Shown here: piece by piece, positions 40,799 through 50,345 of the stretch
Numbering within the stretch: the stretch's first letter is position 1
How the letters are laid out: every line of letters starts with the position of its first letter
Assembly: GCA_037178625.1 (NCBI GenBank)
Contig: CM074134.1
Coordinates: forward strand, 2,294,001 to 2,358,000
Length of the DNA: 64,000 bases
Direction: 5' to 3'
From: Skeletonema tropicum
Taxonomy: Eukaryota > Bacillariophyta > Thalassiosirophyceae > Thalassiosirales > Thalassiosiraceae
The notes under the pieces: generated by a model
What the model was told of the DNA's origin: nothing
Databases searched by the model: none
The model's input: the letters and a program-made list of their open reading frames with translations, nothing else
Program-made: the position numbers and the translations under genes

Positions 40799-42412
40799 AT
40801 GTCAAAGAAGTCTATAACGGCGGCCGAGGCACTCTGGAAAGAAGTGGGCAATGGAATCGACAACAAGTCGCTGAAAGGTACGATAACTCGCTTCGTTTGC
40901 CGCTGCTCTTCTGATGCATTCGTGTCACTCAATATTATACTGCATGTTTTCCAAAACAAGTCTTCTCCTCGAAAAAAGTGCTCGATGCGTTGGAATATGT
41001 TGTTTTGAAATACCACGATACTAAAGAAGCACAGCAGTTTAGTGTCACATACTTGAAATCGATTGTTGACGCAATTCTAGACCAGCAGGTTGCTAGAGGC
41101 GAGAAGAAAAATCAAATAATTGTCGCTATTCTACGCACATCTGTTGATATTGTCGGCAAAGAGTTGATAAGTTATTGTGACGCTAAAAGGTGCACGACAT
41201 TAGACGCTATTGCGAGTATATTCGACAAACAGAAGGCATACTATGGGGATTCAGAATCTAGTAGCAACCCAGAAGTTCGGGTGGATATGATCAAAAGGTT
41301 TGGTCACTCCAGTCGCAGAGGCTTTCATCATTTAGCGACAAGGTTAGCTGTACAAGCTGCGGAATTCCCAAATATAGAAACACTGCATTTGCTCCTGCTT
41401 GCGAGTATAGAGGCTACGTTCGTTATGAGCCTGGACGAAGCTCCGCGCAGAATCTCTCGGGCTACGATGGACCATCTGATTGGGTTAGATGACTTGACAA
41501 TATACACAACGCAAAACATTTATCTGATTCGTCGCGATTTGCAGAGACTTTGTAAAAAACTATCACTGTCAACACCACAAGTCATGTCAGATTTTAATCA
41601 ATTTTGGAGAAGCCTGACTCTGAAGCTACTTCAATCAGAATCACAAGTGCACAAGTTGTTTGGATTGGAAGAGATTGAAAATCTGATCGCTGCGTGTCGA
41701 TTTCCAGAAGCGTACATTGTAAAGGGAGCAGGAAATCAAATTGTGAATGGAAGGTATGAAGTCTCTCCATCACTGATAACAAATGGATGTGTGAGCTCTC
41801 AAACCGTCACGTACGAGAGGACAAGTGATTGCGGAGAAAAATTAACTATCCAACCATGTCTAATGACAGAGCCTGGCAAATCTCATTGCGATGTGTGGTA
41901 TTTCATATCGAACGCAAAAGGTGTCGACTATTACTTTCATGAAACAAGTCCTGATGAGCAAGATAAACCGCCTCTCCAGGGCCCATCTTCGAGCCTCTGC
42001 TTCACTCAGAAACTTTCTTTCAAAGATGAATACTCCCAACCTCACATGTGAACAACTTGTGCTCTCAAATTCTCTTGGTCAAGGTGCTAGCTTATTGGAA
42101 TCGATCTTACCTTTACTTACAAGCACCGGGCCCACCGTAACTTCACACACACAACCTACACAATCAATACCTTCATCTGCATCTAGTTACACTTCAGCTA
42201 TTGCAGCAGCAAAGCAGCGCTTAATTTCTGCTCAACGATGGAAGGAATCCATGGAATCAGCACTAAAAGGCTATGTAGATGCGTCCAGAGAATTGCAAGC
42301 TGCTCGGTCATCTCTGCTTGATTTGGAGCGAAACCATGGAATAATCGATGTTGATGCCGACGAAGAAGACGAAGAACCACAGGCAAAGAGATCGAAAAGG
42401 AAGGCTTCGTGA
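40799..42412 (+). CDS. Uncharacterised protein with a GAGNxxVNGxY motif
   Basis: Exon 1 40799-40877 and exon 2 from 40961 are joined by an 83-bp intron (GTACG...ACAAG; junction KSLK-VFSSKK). Exon 2 meets a stop at 42051, while a good frame in another phase runs to 42412. An intron 42048-42186 (GTGAAC...ATCTAG) would join them in frame, giving 463 residues; this junction is my inference, and a frameshift is the alternative. The long helical N-terminal part is unknown. AYIVKGAGNQIVNGRYE near residue 300 resembles a short module (GAG..VNG.Y) seen repeatedly in stramenopile proteins. The end is a helical segment (AIAAAKQRLISAQRWKESM) and an acidic then basic tail (KRSKRKAS), which may be a nuclear signal. 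Confidence 0.65.
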
Positions 42413-42458
42413 CGTGCAACATGAATGAAGGCGTTTACAAATAATCTACTTTAACATT

Positions 42459-43253
42459 CTATGTTTCTTTGCTCTTTACAATCAACGCTGTCCCATCTGC
42501 ATAACGGCGGTAAACTCTCTGAATAGATTCAAAATCAGGTGCCGCCGTAGCAACAAACGCAGGATGCCTCAACACATTATCTCTCCACTCAAAATACTTG
42601 GAATACTCAGTTGTCGCGGGCACTTCAAACTTACGAAAGTGTTTCAATACAGCCTCCATTCTCGCACCTACAATAAATGGTGCTATGGTAATATCAACTA
42701 CACTCATCTCATCCCCGTAAAAGAACGGTCCCTTGCACCTCTGACAAAAGTCTCGTATGGCACTTAGCATTTTGTCAGCCGACTTTTCTTGATCTTGTTC
42801 ATTTTGATTCAATAACAGCACATAAAATGTTGTGGCAATGTCATCATTGAGTCTGTTGGACCACATCCTTGCGTCAGCCCTCTGAGCTGGATCACCAGGA
42901 AGGAGCCTGTTTGAGCTATCATCATCATCATCATCACTGTATACTTCGTCAATGTACTCGACACAAATCAAGCTATCACAAACAGGCATTGGGTTTTTGC
43001 CTCTTCTTCGATCAATGATTACCGGAACTTGTCCAAGTGGATTACTTTCCGTCAACAGGGGTATTCTACTCAGAGAATCTTTGGAATAGACACCATCGGG
43101 GGATGTGATATGTAACGCTTCCGTAAGTTTGAATTTTCCTGGACATTTGAGTTCCATTGCGATCCAAGCTCTTTGTGCATACGGGCAATACCATGCTGAG
43201 AGAAGTTCCATCTCTCTATTACCGTCATCAGCGGACATAGTAGCTTCCCCCAT
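42459..43253 (-). CDS. Glutathione S-transferase, omega/lambda-like
   Basis: 264 residues from the ATG at 43253; a second Met five codons on (MSADDG) is equally possible. The thioredoxin-like N-terminal domain has SAWYCPYAQRAW, whose Cys before Pro is the catalytic position of omega, lambda and DHAR classes rather than Tyr/Ser, then NPLGQVPVI (cis-Pro) and VCDSLICVEYIDE (glutathione contact). An Asp run (coded by a GAT/TCA microsatellite) sits between domains. The helical C-terminal domain has RMWSNRLNDDI and FFYGDEMSVVDITIAPF, the usual N-capping region. Such enzymes act as thiol transferases or dehydroascorbate reductases. No targeting peptide seen. Confidence 0.9.
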   Translation of the reverse strand: MGEATMSADDGNREMELLSAWYCPYAQRAWIAMELKCPGKFKLTEALHITSPDGVYSKDSLSRIPLLTESNPLGQVPVIIDRRRGKNPMPVCDSLICVEYIDEVYSDDDDDDSSNRLLPGDPAQRADARMWSNRLNDDIATTFYVLLLNQNEQDQEKSADKMLSAIRDFCQRCKGPFFYGDEMSVVDITIAPFIVGARMEAVLKHFRKFEVPATTEYSKYFEWRDNVLRHPAFVATAAPDFESIQRVYRRYADGTALIVKSKET

Positions 43254-43276
43254 TTTTTTTGTGTGTATATAATTTT

Positions 43277-43513
43277 TTATAGCTCTTGATGTACAATCTT
43301 TGGAAGGAAATGCTGCAAAAAATTCTTCGATGAAGATTTGATCGGATGAATGTATACTATCAACAAGTGCACGAGGGCAATGCACAGAAAGAAAAGACCA
43401 AGGGTGGCGTACAACGCTTGCTGTTGACGGTTGATACTTTTTTGAAACCGATCAATCTCTTCTTGGAGCTGTGCTGCGTTCTTCTTCTTTTTTTCTCCGC
43501 CGTAGTGCTGCAT
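43277..43513 (-). CDS. Small ORF: coiled coil plus one membrane segment
   Basis: 78 residues from an ATG: a Lys run, a charged heptad-like helix (AAQLQEEIDRFQKSINRQQQ) and a clear hydrophobic segment (ALYATLGLFFLCIALVHLLI). It ends 23 bp before the GST start, on the same strand, in a TATAAAAAATTATATA stretch that could be the GST core promoter. It may be a tail-anchored small protein, an upstream ORF on the GST transcript, or chance; only the membrane segment speaks for a real protein. Confidence 0.35.
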   Translation of the reverse strand: MQHYGGEKKKKNAAQLQEEIDRFQKSINRQQQALYATLGLFFLCIALVHLLIVYIHPIKSSSKNFLQHFLPKIVHQEL

Positions 43514-43936
43514 TCCCCTTTGTTTTTACGTGTGTCACTTTCAATAGTTACTGATAGATTCTTCTTTTGCCGGCGATGTTACCAGATGTAGTGGTGGCGG
43601 CGAATAAATAAGTCGTCGACAAAAAATCAGAATACATTTGACATAAATATCTTTTCCGGTCGGCGGGCACGCATTATGTGCTGACTATGATGTTGAGCAA
43701 CGTCGACAACAAATGGTGTGACAGGAGCTCCAAGCTAATATCATACTGAATGGTGTTACAAAATGCACTATGTAGCCCATTTGCTAAATATTAACCTTCC
43801 TCCAACGCTACCACGCATGCACTTTTGGATCTTGCTTTGCTTCTTGCTAGCTACCAATATCCTGCTATTTTGCTTCGGCTTGCCTGTTGCTCATAATATC
43901 ATACGCACAGTACTTCTTTGCAACACAACATCCACC
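43514..43936. other. Intergenic region between small ORF/GST and fibrillin gene
   Basis: 423 bp. The fibrillin frame is open from 43763 (from an ATG) and would add 58 hydrophobic residues, but the ATG at 43937 gives a better presequence. Nothing else recognised. Confidence 0.4.
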
Positions 43937-44701
43937 ATGACAAGATCACCAACAGCCCTCCTAATCTGCCAACTACTGGTGACAGCCCATTCATTCAACT
44001 TAGGAACCATCTTCAAACCACCCACATTCCAAGCACAAGCAAGCACCAACAAAAATTTGGCCAACGACGAAGCAGTCCTCCTACAACAAATCTCTGGCAC
44101 AGCAAATGGAAAGAATGCAGACATTGACACACAAGCTCGTGTCCTAAGCCTGGTACGAAAATTGGAAACATCCGCCCCACCAAGTCCATCACTACTATCA
44201 GATCCAAAGGAAGCCAAAATTCTCGGTGGGGATTGGTACCTCCAATACACTGCTCCAAGCGACATTGACAATGTAGATGCAGATGAAAAATGGACAGCGG
44301 AAGTAGATGAAGTAACCGTCAACACCAGCAAGGCAGGATTGCAAGGAGCAGTTAGCGGAGGGGGTATTCCTGTAGATGCCTCCAGTAATGTTGCGAAACA
44401 AACATTTGATTTGGACAGTCAAAGAGTGACAAATGAAATTCAGACTGGGTTGGGTTTGGTAATAGTTGGTGGACCATTTCGACAAAGTCCCAATGTTCCG
44501 TTAAGGGCTATTGTTGGATTTGATACTGCCAAGGTTGGACCGGTCGATATTAGCTTTTTGTTTGACATTCGTGCCAAGATTAAGGGTTCGTATGATTCGG
44601 GTTGGGTCGAGACAACGTATGTGAGTGATAGTGTGAGGATTGGACGTGGGAATAAAGGGTCGATGTTTATTTTGACACGTGATCGAGATGCAGTGAATTG
44701 A
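43937..44701 (+). CDS. Plastid lipid-associated protein (PAP/fibrillin)
   Basis: 254 residues from ATG 43937. The signal peptide (PTALLICQLLVTAHSF) with Phe at the predicted cut and a following Ala/Gln/Ser region indicates plastid import. The fibrillin domain begins with a helix (ARVLSLVRKLETSAPP), then LGGDWYLQYTAP, and closes with the family signature WVETTYVSDSVRIGRGNKGSMFIL. Fibrillins are lipocalin-like proteins that bind plastoglobule or thylakoid lipids. A Met at 43763 in the same frame would give an extra hydrophobic leader and cannot be ruled out. Confidence 0.9.
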   Translation: MTRSPTALLICQLLVTAHSFNLGTIFKPPTFQAQASTNKNLANDEAVLLQQISGTANGKNADIDTQARVLSLVRKLETSAPPSPSLLSDPKEAKILGGDWYLQYTAPSDIDNVDADEKWTAEVDEVTVNTSKAGLQGAVSGGGIPVDASSNVAKQTFDLDSQRVTNEIQTGLGLVIVGGPFRQSPNVPLRAIVGFDTAKVGPVDISFLFDIRAKIKGSYDSGWVETTYVSDSVRIGRGNKGSMFILTRDRDAVN

Positions 44702-44792
44702 GACTTTGACGACAAGATATATAGTAATTTTAATCGTGTATGATGTATTGATCTACTATTATTTGTCATTTAGCTCTTTAGTCAAGATGTGA

Positions 44793-46946
44793 CTACTTCT
44801 CAACAACTTTGTCTGTTTGCAATGAGTTATCTTCTTCATCGTCATTCGCATTCCTATCAAAATGTTCCCAAATCGAAGCACGTGCCGCCCAATTCGTCAA
44901 GGAATGATCCGTCGTACCAGCCCAAACTGTCTTGATTTGGCCAAATCGATGACTCCAAAAGTGATCCTTATCGCATTCATCACCAGGCTTGGCATTCTCC
45001 CATCCATCGTCTCGCAATGGATTTGCTGATCTGACATACAGTGCCTTTGATGATTGTATCAATGATGAGATGTGAGGATGTCGTTTTAGCCATTGGATGG
45101 AGTGAGTCGAGTCTGTAAAAGTGATGGCTTGTATCCTCGGAAGCAAGGTACTTTGATTTTGGTCCAAGAGGTAGCGTACAAGTTGTCCGCCTGCTGCCGA
45201 GTGTGCCAAAACGTAAATGCATCCATCACTATTTGCAGCAGGAATAATTGCATCCTCCACTCCTTCAACACTACAATCTTGCTGAAACAAGCTTCGGACA
45301 CTTGCTTGGAATGTTTCCATCCCGACGCGATCACCTCTTGCATTTGGATCAATCACTACGCAATTCATACCACGACTTCGAGCTTCTCGTAGTAACGGCA
45401 GAGCTGTGGAGGGTTCAAGGCCAGTTGTGAGCAAGTGTTGACGACTGAATATTCCAGCTGAGACTTTGCCTTTTCCTGTCGAAACCAAGAATGTATCATT
45501 GGACCGGTGTTCATTTTCAGTTCCGCTCTTACATCTACCAACAAGTGCTCGAATAGGCTCCAGCACAATAATATTTCCCTCGTCATCTCTAGGCCAGTCT
45601 CTAGTGGACTTGGAATCCGACGACGAGTTTGAAGCTTGTTTATCAAATCGAGCACTAAGACCACCCCCCTTTCCATCGCACACAGTGACCCACACAAGAT
45701 CACATGCCTCCGCCATAATTTCTTGTGCTGCCGACTGACAAAGATCTGCGATAGCATCATACATTTTACCATCCGCAATAAACTCCCGTCTATTCTCGTT
45801 TGTTATAACAGTGTTGGATGGTGTATGGTAAAGCCGCGTTATACACTGTTCGCAACAATCGTCCGCTGTATTGCTTTCAGTGCAAGCGCTGCACTTGTCT
45901 CGTTTAAACTCAAACCCAATGGAAGATAGAGTGCGTCTAGCTCTTGTTTCAAATAATGCGTTTGTAGCTTCAATAGTGTCGTCCACAGGAGTATCATTTT
46001 GCAGTGAATCATCTGTTGTGTTGCCATCTTCATTGTCCTTTTCACTGTACTCTTTCAAATCATGTCCACGCTGGTAAAGCTCACAAATATGTAAAATTGA
46101 CATTACTTTTGCCTCGTGCTGATCCCAAGTCGTAGTCCCAGACAAGAGTACTCCACGGTATTGTTGCTTTAGAGATTTCTCCCTTTGTTCTTTTTGCTGT
46201 TGTTCAGATAATACGTTTCGTGATATTGTAGTGTTTGTATGAAATAATGATGGTAGGTGAAACTTTTTCTTTAGTGAGAGTCGAGGAGATGAGTGAAATA
46301 AAGGCAAATGACGCCGTGGCTTTTGCTGTTTCGTGGTGGTTTGTTGTTTCAGTGGCTGAGATTGGTCCGCATGTTTCTTCTGTTCTTTATTGCTACATAT
46401 ATTTGTAGAAGGAATAGTACAAACTGATGGATCACATCCAGCAGTCTTTGTGTCACTGTGATGGGTTGTAGTCTCATTCGTTTGAACACTGTTGAATCTA
46501 TGGCCCTGATGGTGATGGCGATTATGAGATGGAGAATGATGTAAGATGTTTCCAACCTGATCAAGAAACCTTTTAAAACCATTCCCAGCATGATGATGAT
46601 GTTGTGGAATATGTGATGGTGCTTGTGGTTGTGGACTTTCCACTTTTCCCTCTTCATCTTCTGATGCCTCTATATTTTCAACATCAACATGATTGTCATT
46701 CTTTGACAAAGGCTCTGATGCGCACTTTCTAGGAGGATCACCCAATTCCGATGCCAATGAGTCGCTCAGCGCAGGCGAAATATGGGACAGTAACGATTTC
46801 AGACGATGAGCAGTTGCCTCTCCCATGGCGTGTTTGGAATGTCGATGAGAACTCTCTTCAAGCCGTATCTGCGCGACGTCGGCGGCAACCGCCAGAGAAA
46901 CGGGTTCTCTGGTATTTCTTGTCTCTTGTTGAGATGATTCTGTCAT
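44793..46946 (-). CDS. Arb2/FAM172-like domain protein
   Basis: 717 residues, no intron. The N-terminal 260 residues are His/Ser/Gln-rich and disordered (HHHHAGNGFKRF). The C-terminal part has the Arb2 domain: a region with SSIGFEFKRD and LYHTPSN, then GKGKVSAGIFSRQHLL, NCVVIDPNARG, the alpha/beta-hydrolase-like elbow YVLAHSAAGGQLVRYLL, and ITFTDSTHSIQWL, which is the family's most conserved segment. Fission yeast Arb2 belongs to an Argonaute chaperone complex, and animal FAM172A links chromatin and splicing. A Cys cluster (CSACTESNTADDCCEQC, about 345-365) inside the domain could bind zinc. The role in this organism is unknown. Confidence 0.82.
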   Translation of the reverse strand: MTESSQQETRNTREPVSLAVAADVAQIRLEESSHRHSKHAMGEATAHRLKSLLSHISPALSDSLASELGDPPRKCASEPLSKNDNHVDVENIEASEDEEGKVESPQPQAPSHIPQHHHHAGNGFKRFLDQVGNILHHSPSHNRHHHQGHRFNSVQTNETTTHHSDTKTAGCDPSVCTIPSTNICSNKEQKKHADQSQPLKQQTTTKQQKPRRHLPLFHSSPRLSLKKKFHLPSLFHTNTTISRNVLSEQQQKEQREKSLKQQYRGVLLSGTTTWDQHEAKVMSILHICELYQRGHDLKEYSEKDNEDGNTTDDSLQNDTPVDDTIEATNALFETRARRTLSSIGFEFKRDKCSACTESNTADDCCEQCITRLYHTPSNTVITNENRREFIADGKMYDAIADLCQSAAQEIMAEACDLVWVTVCDGKGGGLSARFDKQASNSSSDSKSTRDWPRDDEGNIIVLEPIRALVGRCKSGTENEHRSNDTFLVSTGKGKVSAGIFSRQHLLTTGLEPSTALPLLREARSRGMNCVVIDPNARGDRVGMETFQASVRSLFQQDCSVEGVEDAIIPAANSDGCIYVLAHSAAGGQLVRYLLDQNQSTLLPRIQAITFTDSTHSIQWLKRHPHISSLIQSSKALYVRSANPLRDDGWENAKPGDECDKDHFWSHRFGQIKTVWAGTTDHSLTNWAARASIWEHFDRNANDDEEDNSLQTDKVVEK

Positions 46947-47082
46947 GATGAGGGGGGCTGGCTATTAGCTACACAACAACATGAGAGTTGTAGCCATTGA
47001 AATGTTCCTCCACATCGATAGAGGTGTGGTAAAATCCAAAATCTGAAAGCTGACAATTTTTGACATTTAAGATGCGGAGTAC

Positions 47083-47505
47083 CGGTCTACACACATTCCA
47101 CATTTTCATATCAATTCCGACGTATTCCTTTTACGAGAAAGTCATCACAAGATCCCAGTGAAAATCTTGACGCTCTGCGACCCAGTAAATGAATCAATCG
47201 AAAGTTATTTGTTCTGAGATATCTACAAAATGTTCATCATCCTCTTTCTACCGCCTCAATCATTTACTCGTCCATTTGTACCCGTATATCAACAACGCGC
47301 AAGTTCAACTCTTCTTTCAGCTTTTTAAAGTCCGCAAACACTGAATCTAAATCTTCTTGGTCCATCCTACTCGTTGTAACTGTAACTACCTCTGCATTAA
47401 TGACAAAGTCACGCTTATTCTGTTCTCCACCTCCAAGTCGAATCTCTGTTTGTACATCTTCAATCGACATATTTCGTCGAGCAATTGCTTCGGCGATGGC
47501 AGCAA
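47083..47505 (-). pseudogene. Duplicated 3' fragment of the Mpv17-ACT gene
   Basis: This segment matches about 50103-50575: the last 68 codons of the Mpv17-ACT fusion gene plus its 3' flank. The coding part (47470-47264) starts MSIEDVQTEI and ends RVQMDE, with two in-frame 6-bp insertions (adding residues after EIR and within the VVT segment). It breaks off at 47505 (GGCAGCAAG then unrelated sequence), so most of ACT domain 2 and everything upstream are missing. The pair of direct repeats flanks the membrane-protein gene at 47919-49977. Confidence 0.85.
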
Positions 47506-47778
47506 GAACGAAGTGGGACTATTACTATTCCGCACTGTGGCGATGTACTCTAAGTACGGACAAAATACTAGACTAGGTAGATGTGACATGTCCTGCAGGT
47601 GGTCAGGCCCCAGATTCGGGGAGTACGATAGGGCGTGCCCACAAAGAATCGATTTGGGGAGAGGTTTCACGAAGTTTTGGGTCATTTTGAGGGTATATTG
47701 TCATTTTACGGGGAGTATGAGCTGATATATACCAACTGTCACTGTCAAGATTTTGGGGCTCAGCGCACGCGGCGACGG

Positions 47779-47797
47779 AGAGATAGATAGATAGATT
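47779..47797. repeat. GATA microsatellite
   Basis: A short AGAGATAGATAGATAGAT run in the upstream region of the following gene. No functional evidence. Confidence 0.7.
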
Positions 47798-47918
47798 ATT
47801 TTAGTCACTACTCTCGAAGTAGAGAGACACCAGTGTCAGTAGAGAAACGACGGAGAGATACTACCATACTCCTACTTACCCAAAAGGTCAAGTCTGAATT
47901 AATCACGAAGACAAATGA

Positions 47919-49977
47919 TGGGTCACGAAATTTGACCCTCTACTTGCGGAATTAATACAAAATTCAAGCGAACAAATTCGAGGTACTTTGACGGAAGCAT
48001 TTATTCACGGAACACACCTTGACGGAAGCAAGCTCTTGTACAATCTTCTTACTTTGTACGAGCCTCGCTCACTCGAACTCTTGTGCGATGCGTTGGTAGT
48101 GTTCATTCTTCAAGACATTGACAAACAGGTATCGACCTTGAACCCAGCAATCCGGCCTCTAGAAAATCAGAAAAGAATCGACATGAATCCAAATACTACT
48201 TTGCATACAATGGGCTTGTTTTCCAATGAAGGGACGTCTCCCGCGTCGGTTATCCCTCCTGCACTCAAACTCACTTCCTGGGAAGACATGTGTGAAGAAG
48301 GTGGCGGTGGTACTCTCATCATCTTCATCCTGCTCCTTCTTATCTACTTGGTTACTCACCACTTCATCTTCATTTCTGGAGGCGAGCCTCTCCATAATGT
48401 CACGAGTCCTCTCTACGAGCACAACTTAGGCAGGACGAATCAATCGAGGTTTCGAAGATTCATGCTAACATTTGAGAAGCGATTCGTACTTCCTTTTGTC
48501 CCAACGCAGCTTGACTCTTTTGTCATGTGGATATTCATGTGGCACTTCGTAATCACAATTCCTATGGGAATTACGAGATATTATGAAGGGAGGTGGGCGC
48601 ATGACTTCATCACGCTGCAAGGGCCTTTGAATTTGATTTCATATGCATTTGGCTGCGGAACTCTTAATCTCACTGCCATCCCGTAAGTGAAACTGTGAAC
48701 CCAAGCACGGAAATGATGTTCTCACACTTCACAGCCCTTACAAATTGCCCTTCGTCCTCCTATATCAATTGAAACAGGTACACTGAAGTTCTTGACGAGA
48801 TTCCGGCCAGTTATCCGCCTCCTCCCAAGGAAGATAAGTACGGAAGAATAGATTACCTCTTTGGTCTCCACTTGTGGCTATTGGCACCATTTGGCTCGTC
48901 GTTGGCTTCATCCAGATCTACAAGGCAAAGAAGAACGGATGGTCCCGGACTGACGAGACAAACCGAAAAGCTCATCGGATCTTTGGAAAGTTCGCCGTAT
49001 TCACGGTATTGTTACACACCTGCATAACGGCAATTATGACGTTGGAAAATCCTGCCAACCAACACCGTATTATCAAATTTGCGTATGCTGCCATAGTCTT
49101 CCAATCAATTTCAAACATTTGGCAAGGAGTCAAGTACGCAATTTTGACCAGGAACCGCCGCGAAGACGATGATCATCTCTTGTACAAAAAGAAGCATGAA
49201 ATGTATATGTTTTATGTGTACACGAGAAGTACTTTGGGCGCTGCAACAATCAGAGTTACGGCGTGGGCGCTTTGGCTTGTTGGTCAGTTTTTGTCGTAAG
49301 TCATGTGCGATTTTTGGTGATGCTTGCACATTCAAAATTCGTGATACCTATACCCCTGCTCACTTTGCCGTATCTTACCTTCAATCAGAGAGGAGAATAT
49401 GATTCTAATCGATAGAGGAGCTTGCCAAACATATGCCCCACAGGGTATAAGTGATGCCACAGACTGCTGGAGACCAGTCTATCTCAACTTAATGTTTACT
49501 GGTCTCATTGTTTTGTGGATCGAGGTCCTCTTTATAGCCATGAAGAACCACGACGACGACGTGAACAAATTGCCTCCTAAAATCCGTGCTGGAATCATGC
49601 AGAAAATGAAAGCAGAAAAGAAGAAAAAAAGGGCCGCGCTTGAACAGCAGGCCATTACTGCTGTTCTAAGTACTCTTCTCGTTTTGGCAGATCCATTCAT
49701 CGAAAAGAGTCTTGCATCATCCTCTTTGCCTGGCTTTCTTGTCACTGTGTTGAGCAATCTTGCGGAATTCTCCGCGTCTGTGTGGTACATAATCGTTCAT
49801 GTTTCTGATTATGTGAGGGACTTTTTGCAAGAGCACATTCACGATCCTGCTGATCATACCTACACGCACGCAGCAAAGAGATTTGGTCTACGCTTGTATC
49901 TCATTGACATTGATAACGATGAAGACAATGATAATCTTCATCATTTTGATGATAATGAGCATCTACATGAGGAGTAA
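47919..49977 (+). pseudogene. Multi-pass membrane protein gene with apparent frameshifts
   Basis: Three exons share good splice sites: up to 48682, intron 48683-48777 (GTAAGT...AACAG), to 49295, intron 49296-49388 (GTAAGT...ATCAG), to 49977. Two defects are seen. No in-frame ATG opens exon 1 (ATGATGGGTCAC at 47915 lies in another frame), and inside exon 2 the frame ending KEDKYGRIDYL must shift by one base near 48838 to continue as NRLPLWSPLVAIGTIWLVVG. The protein has at least five hydrophobic segments (LIIFILLLLIYLVTHHFIFI; FVMWIFMWHFVITIPMG; AIGTIWLVVGFIQIY; FGKFAVFTVLLHTCITAIM; LNLMFTGLIVLWIEVLFIAM) and repeated His residues; I do not recognise the family. Assembly errors or an unrecognised first intron could also explain this. 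Confidence 0.6.
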
Positions 49978-50345
49978 AAAGCCGACGATTAAGTCGAAAC
50001 AACTGTGGTACCTTGAGGATTATCAAATCATTTGTTGTTCGTCTGAGTCTGATGTTCATCGTAAGAGCTCTACGTCTTGCTGAGACATGAGTACTTAGTG
50101 CGGAGTATCGTACCGGTCCATACACATTCCACATTTTCATATCAATTCCGACGTATGCCTAGATCGTTTTCACGAGAAAGTCATCACCAAGATCCCAGTG
50201 AAATCTTGAGCTCTGCAACCCAGCTACTTCAGTATGTACCAGAGAAAAAACAGAGATAGACAAACAGTAAATGAATCAATCGAAAGTTATTTGTTCTGAG
50301 ATATCTACAAAATGTTCACCATCCTCTTCCTACCGCCTCAATCAT
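49978..50345. other. Convergent spacer with the parent of the duplicated flank
   Basis: 368 bp between two stop codons. From about 50103 it carries the 3' flank of the Mpv17-ACT gene, which is also found at 47083-47260. The copy here has an additional stretch near 50222-50262 that the duplicate lacks. Confidence 0.6.

Larger units (their letters stand above)
46947..47918. other. Intergenic region holding a duplicated gene fragment
   Basis: It contains the fragment at 47083-47505 described separately, a GATA microsatellite (47779-47797) and otherwise nothing I can assign. The end of this stretch is expected to hold the promoter and possibly a first exon of the membrane-protein gene that follows. 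Confidence 0.5.
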
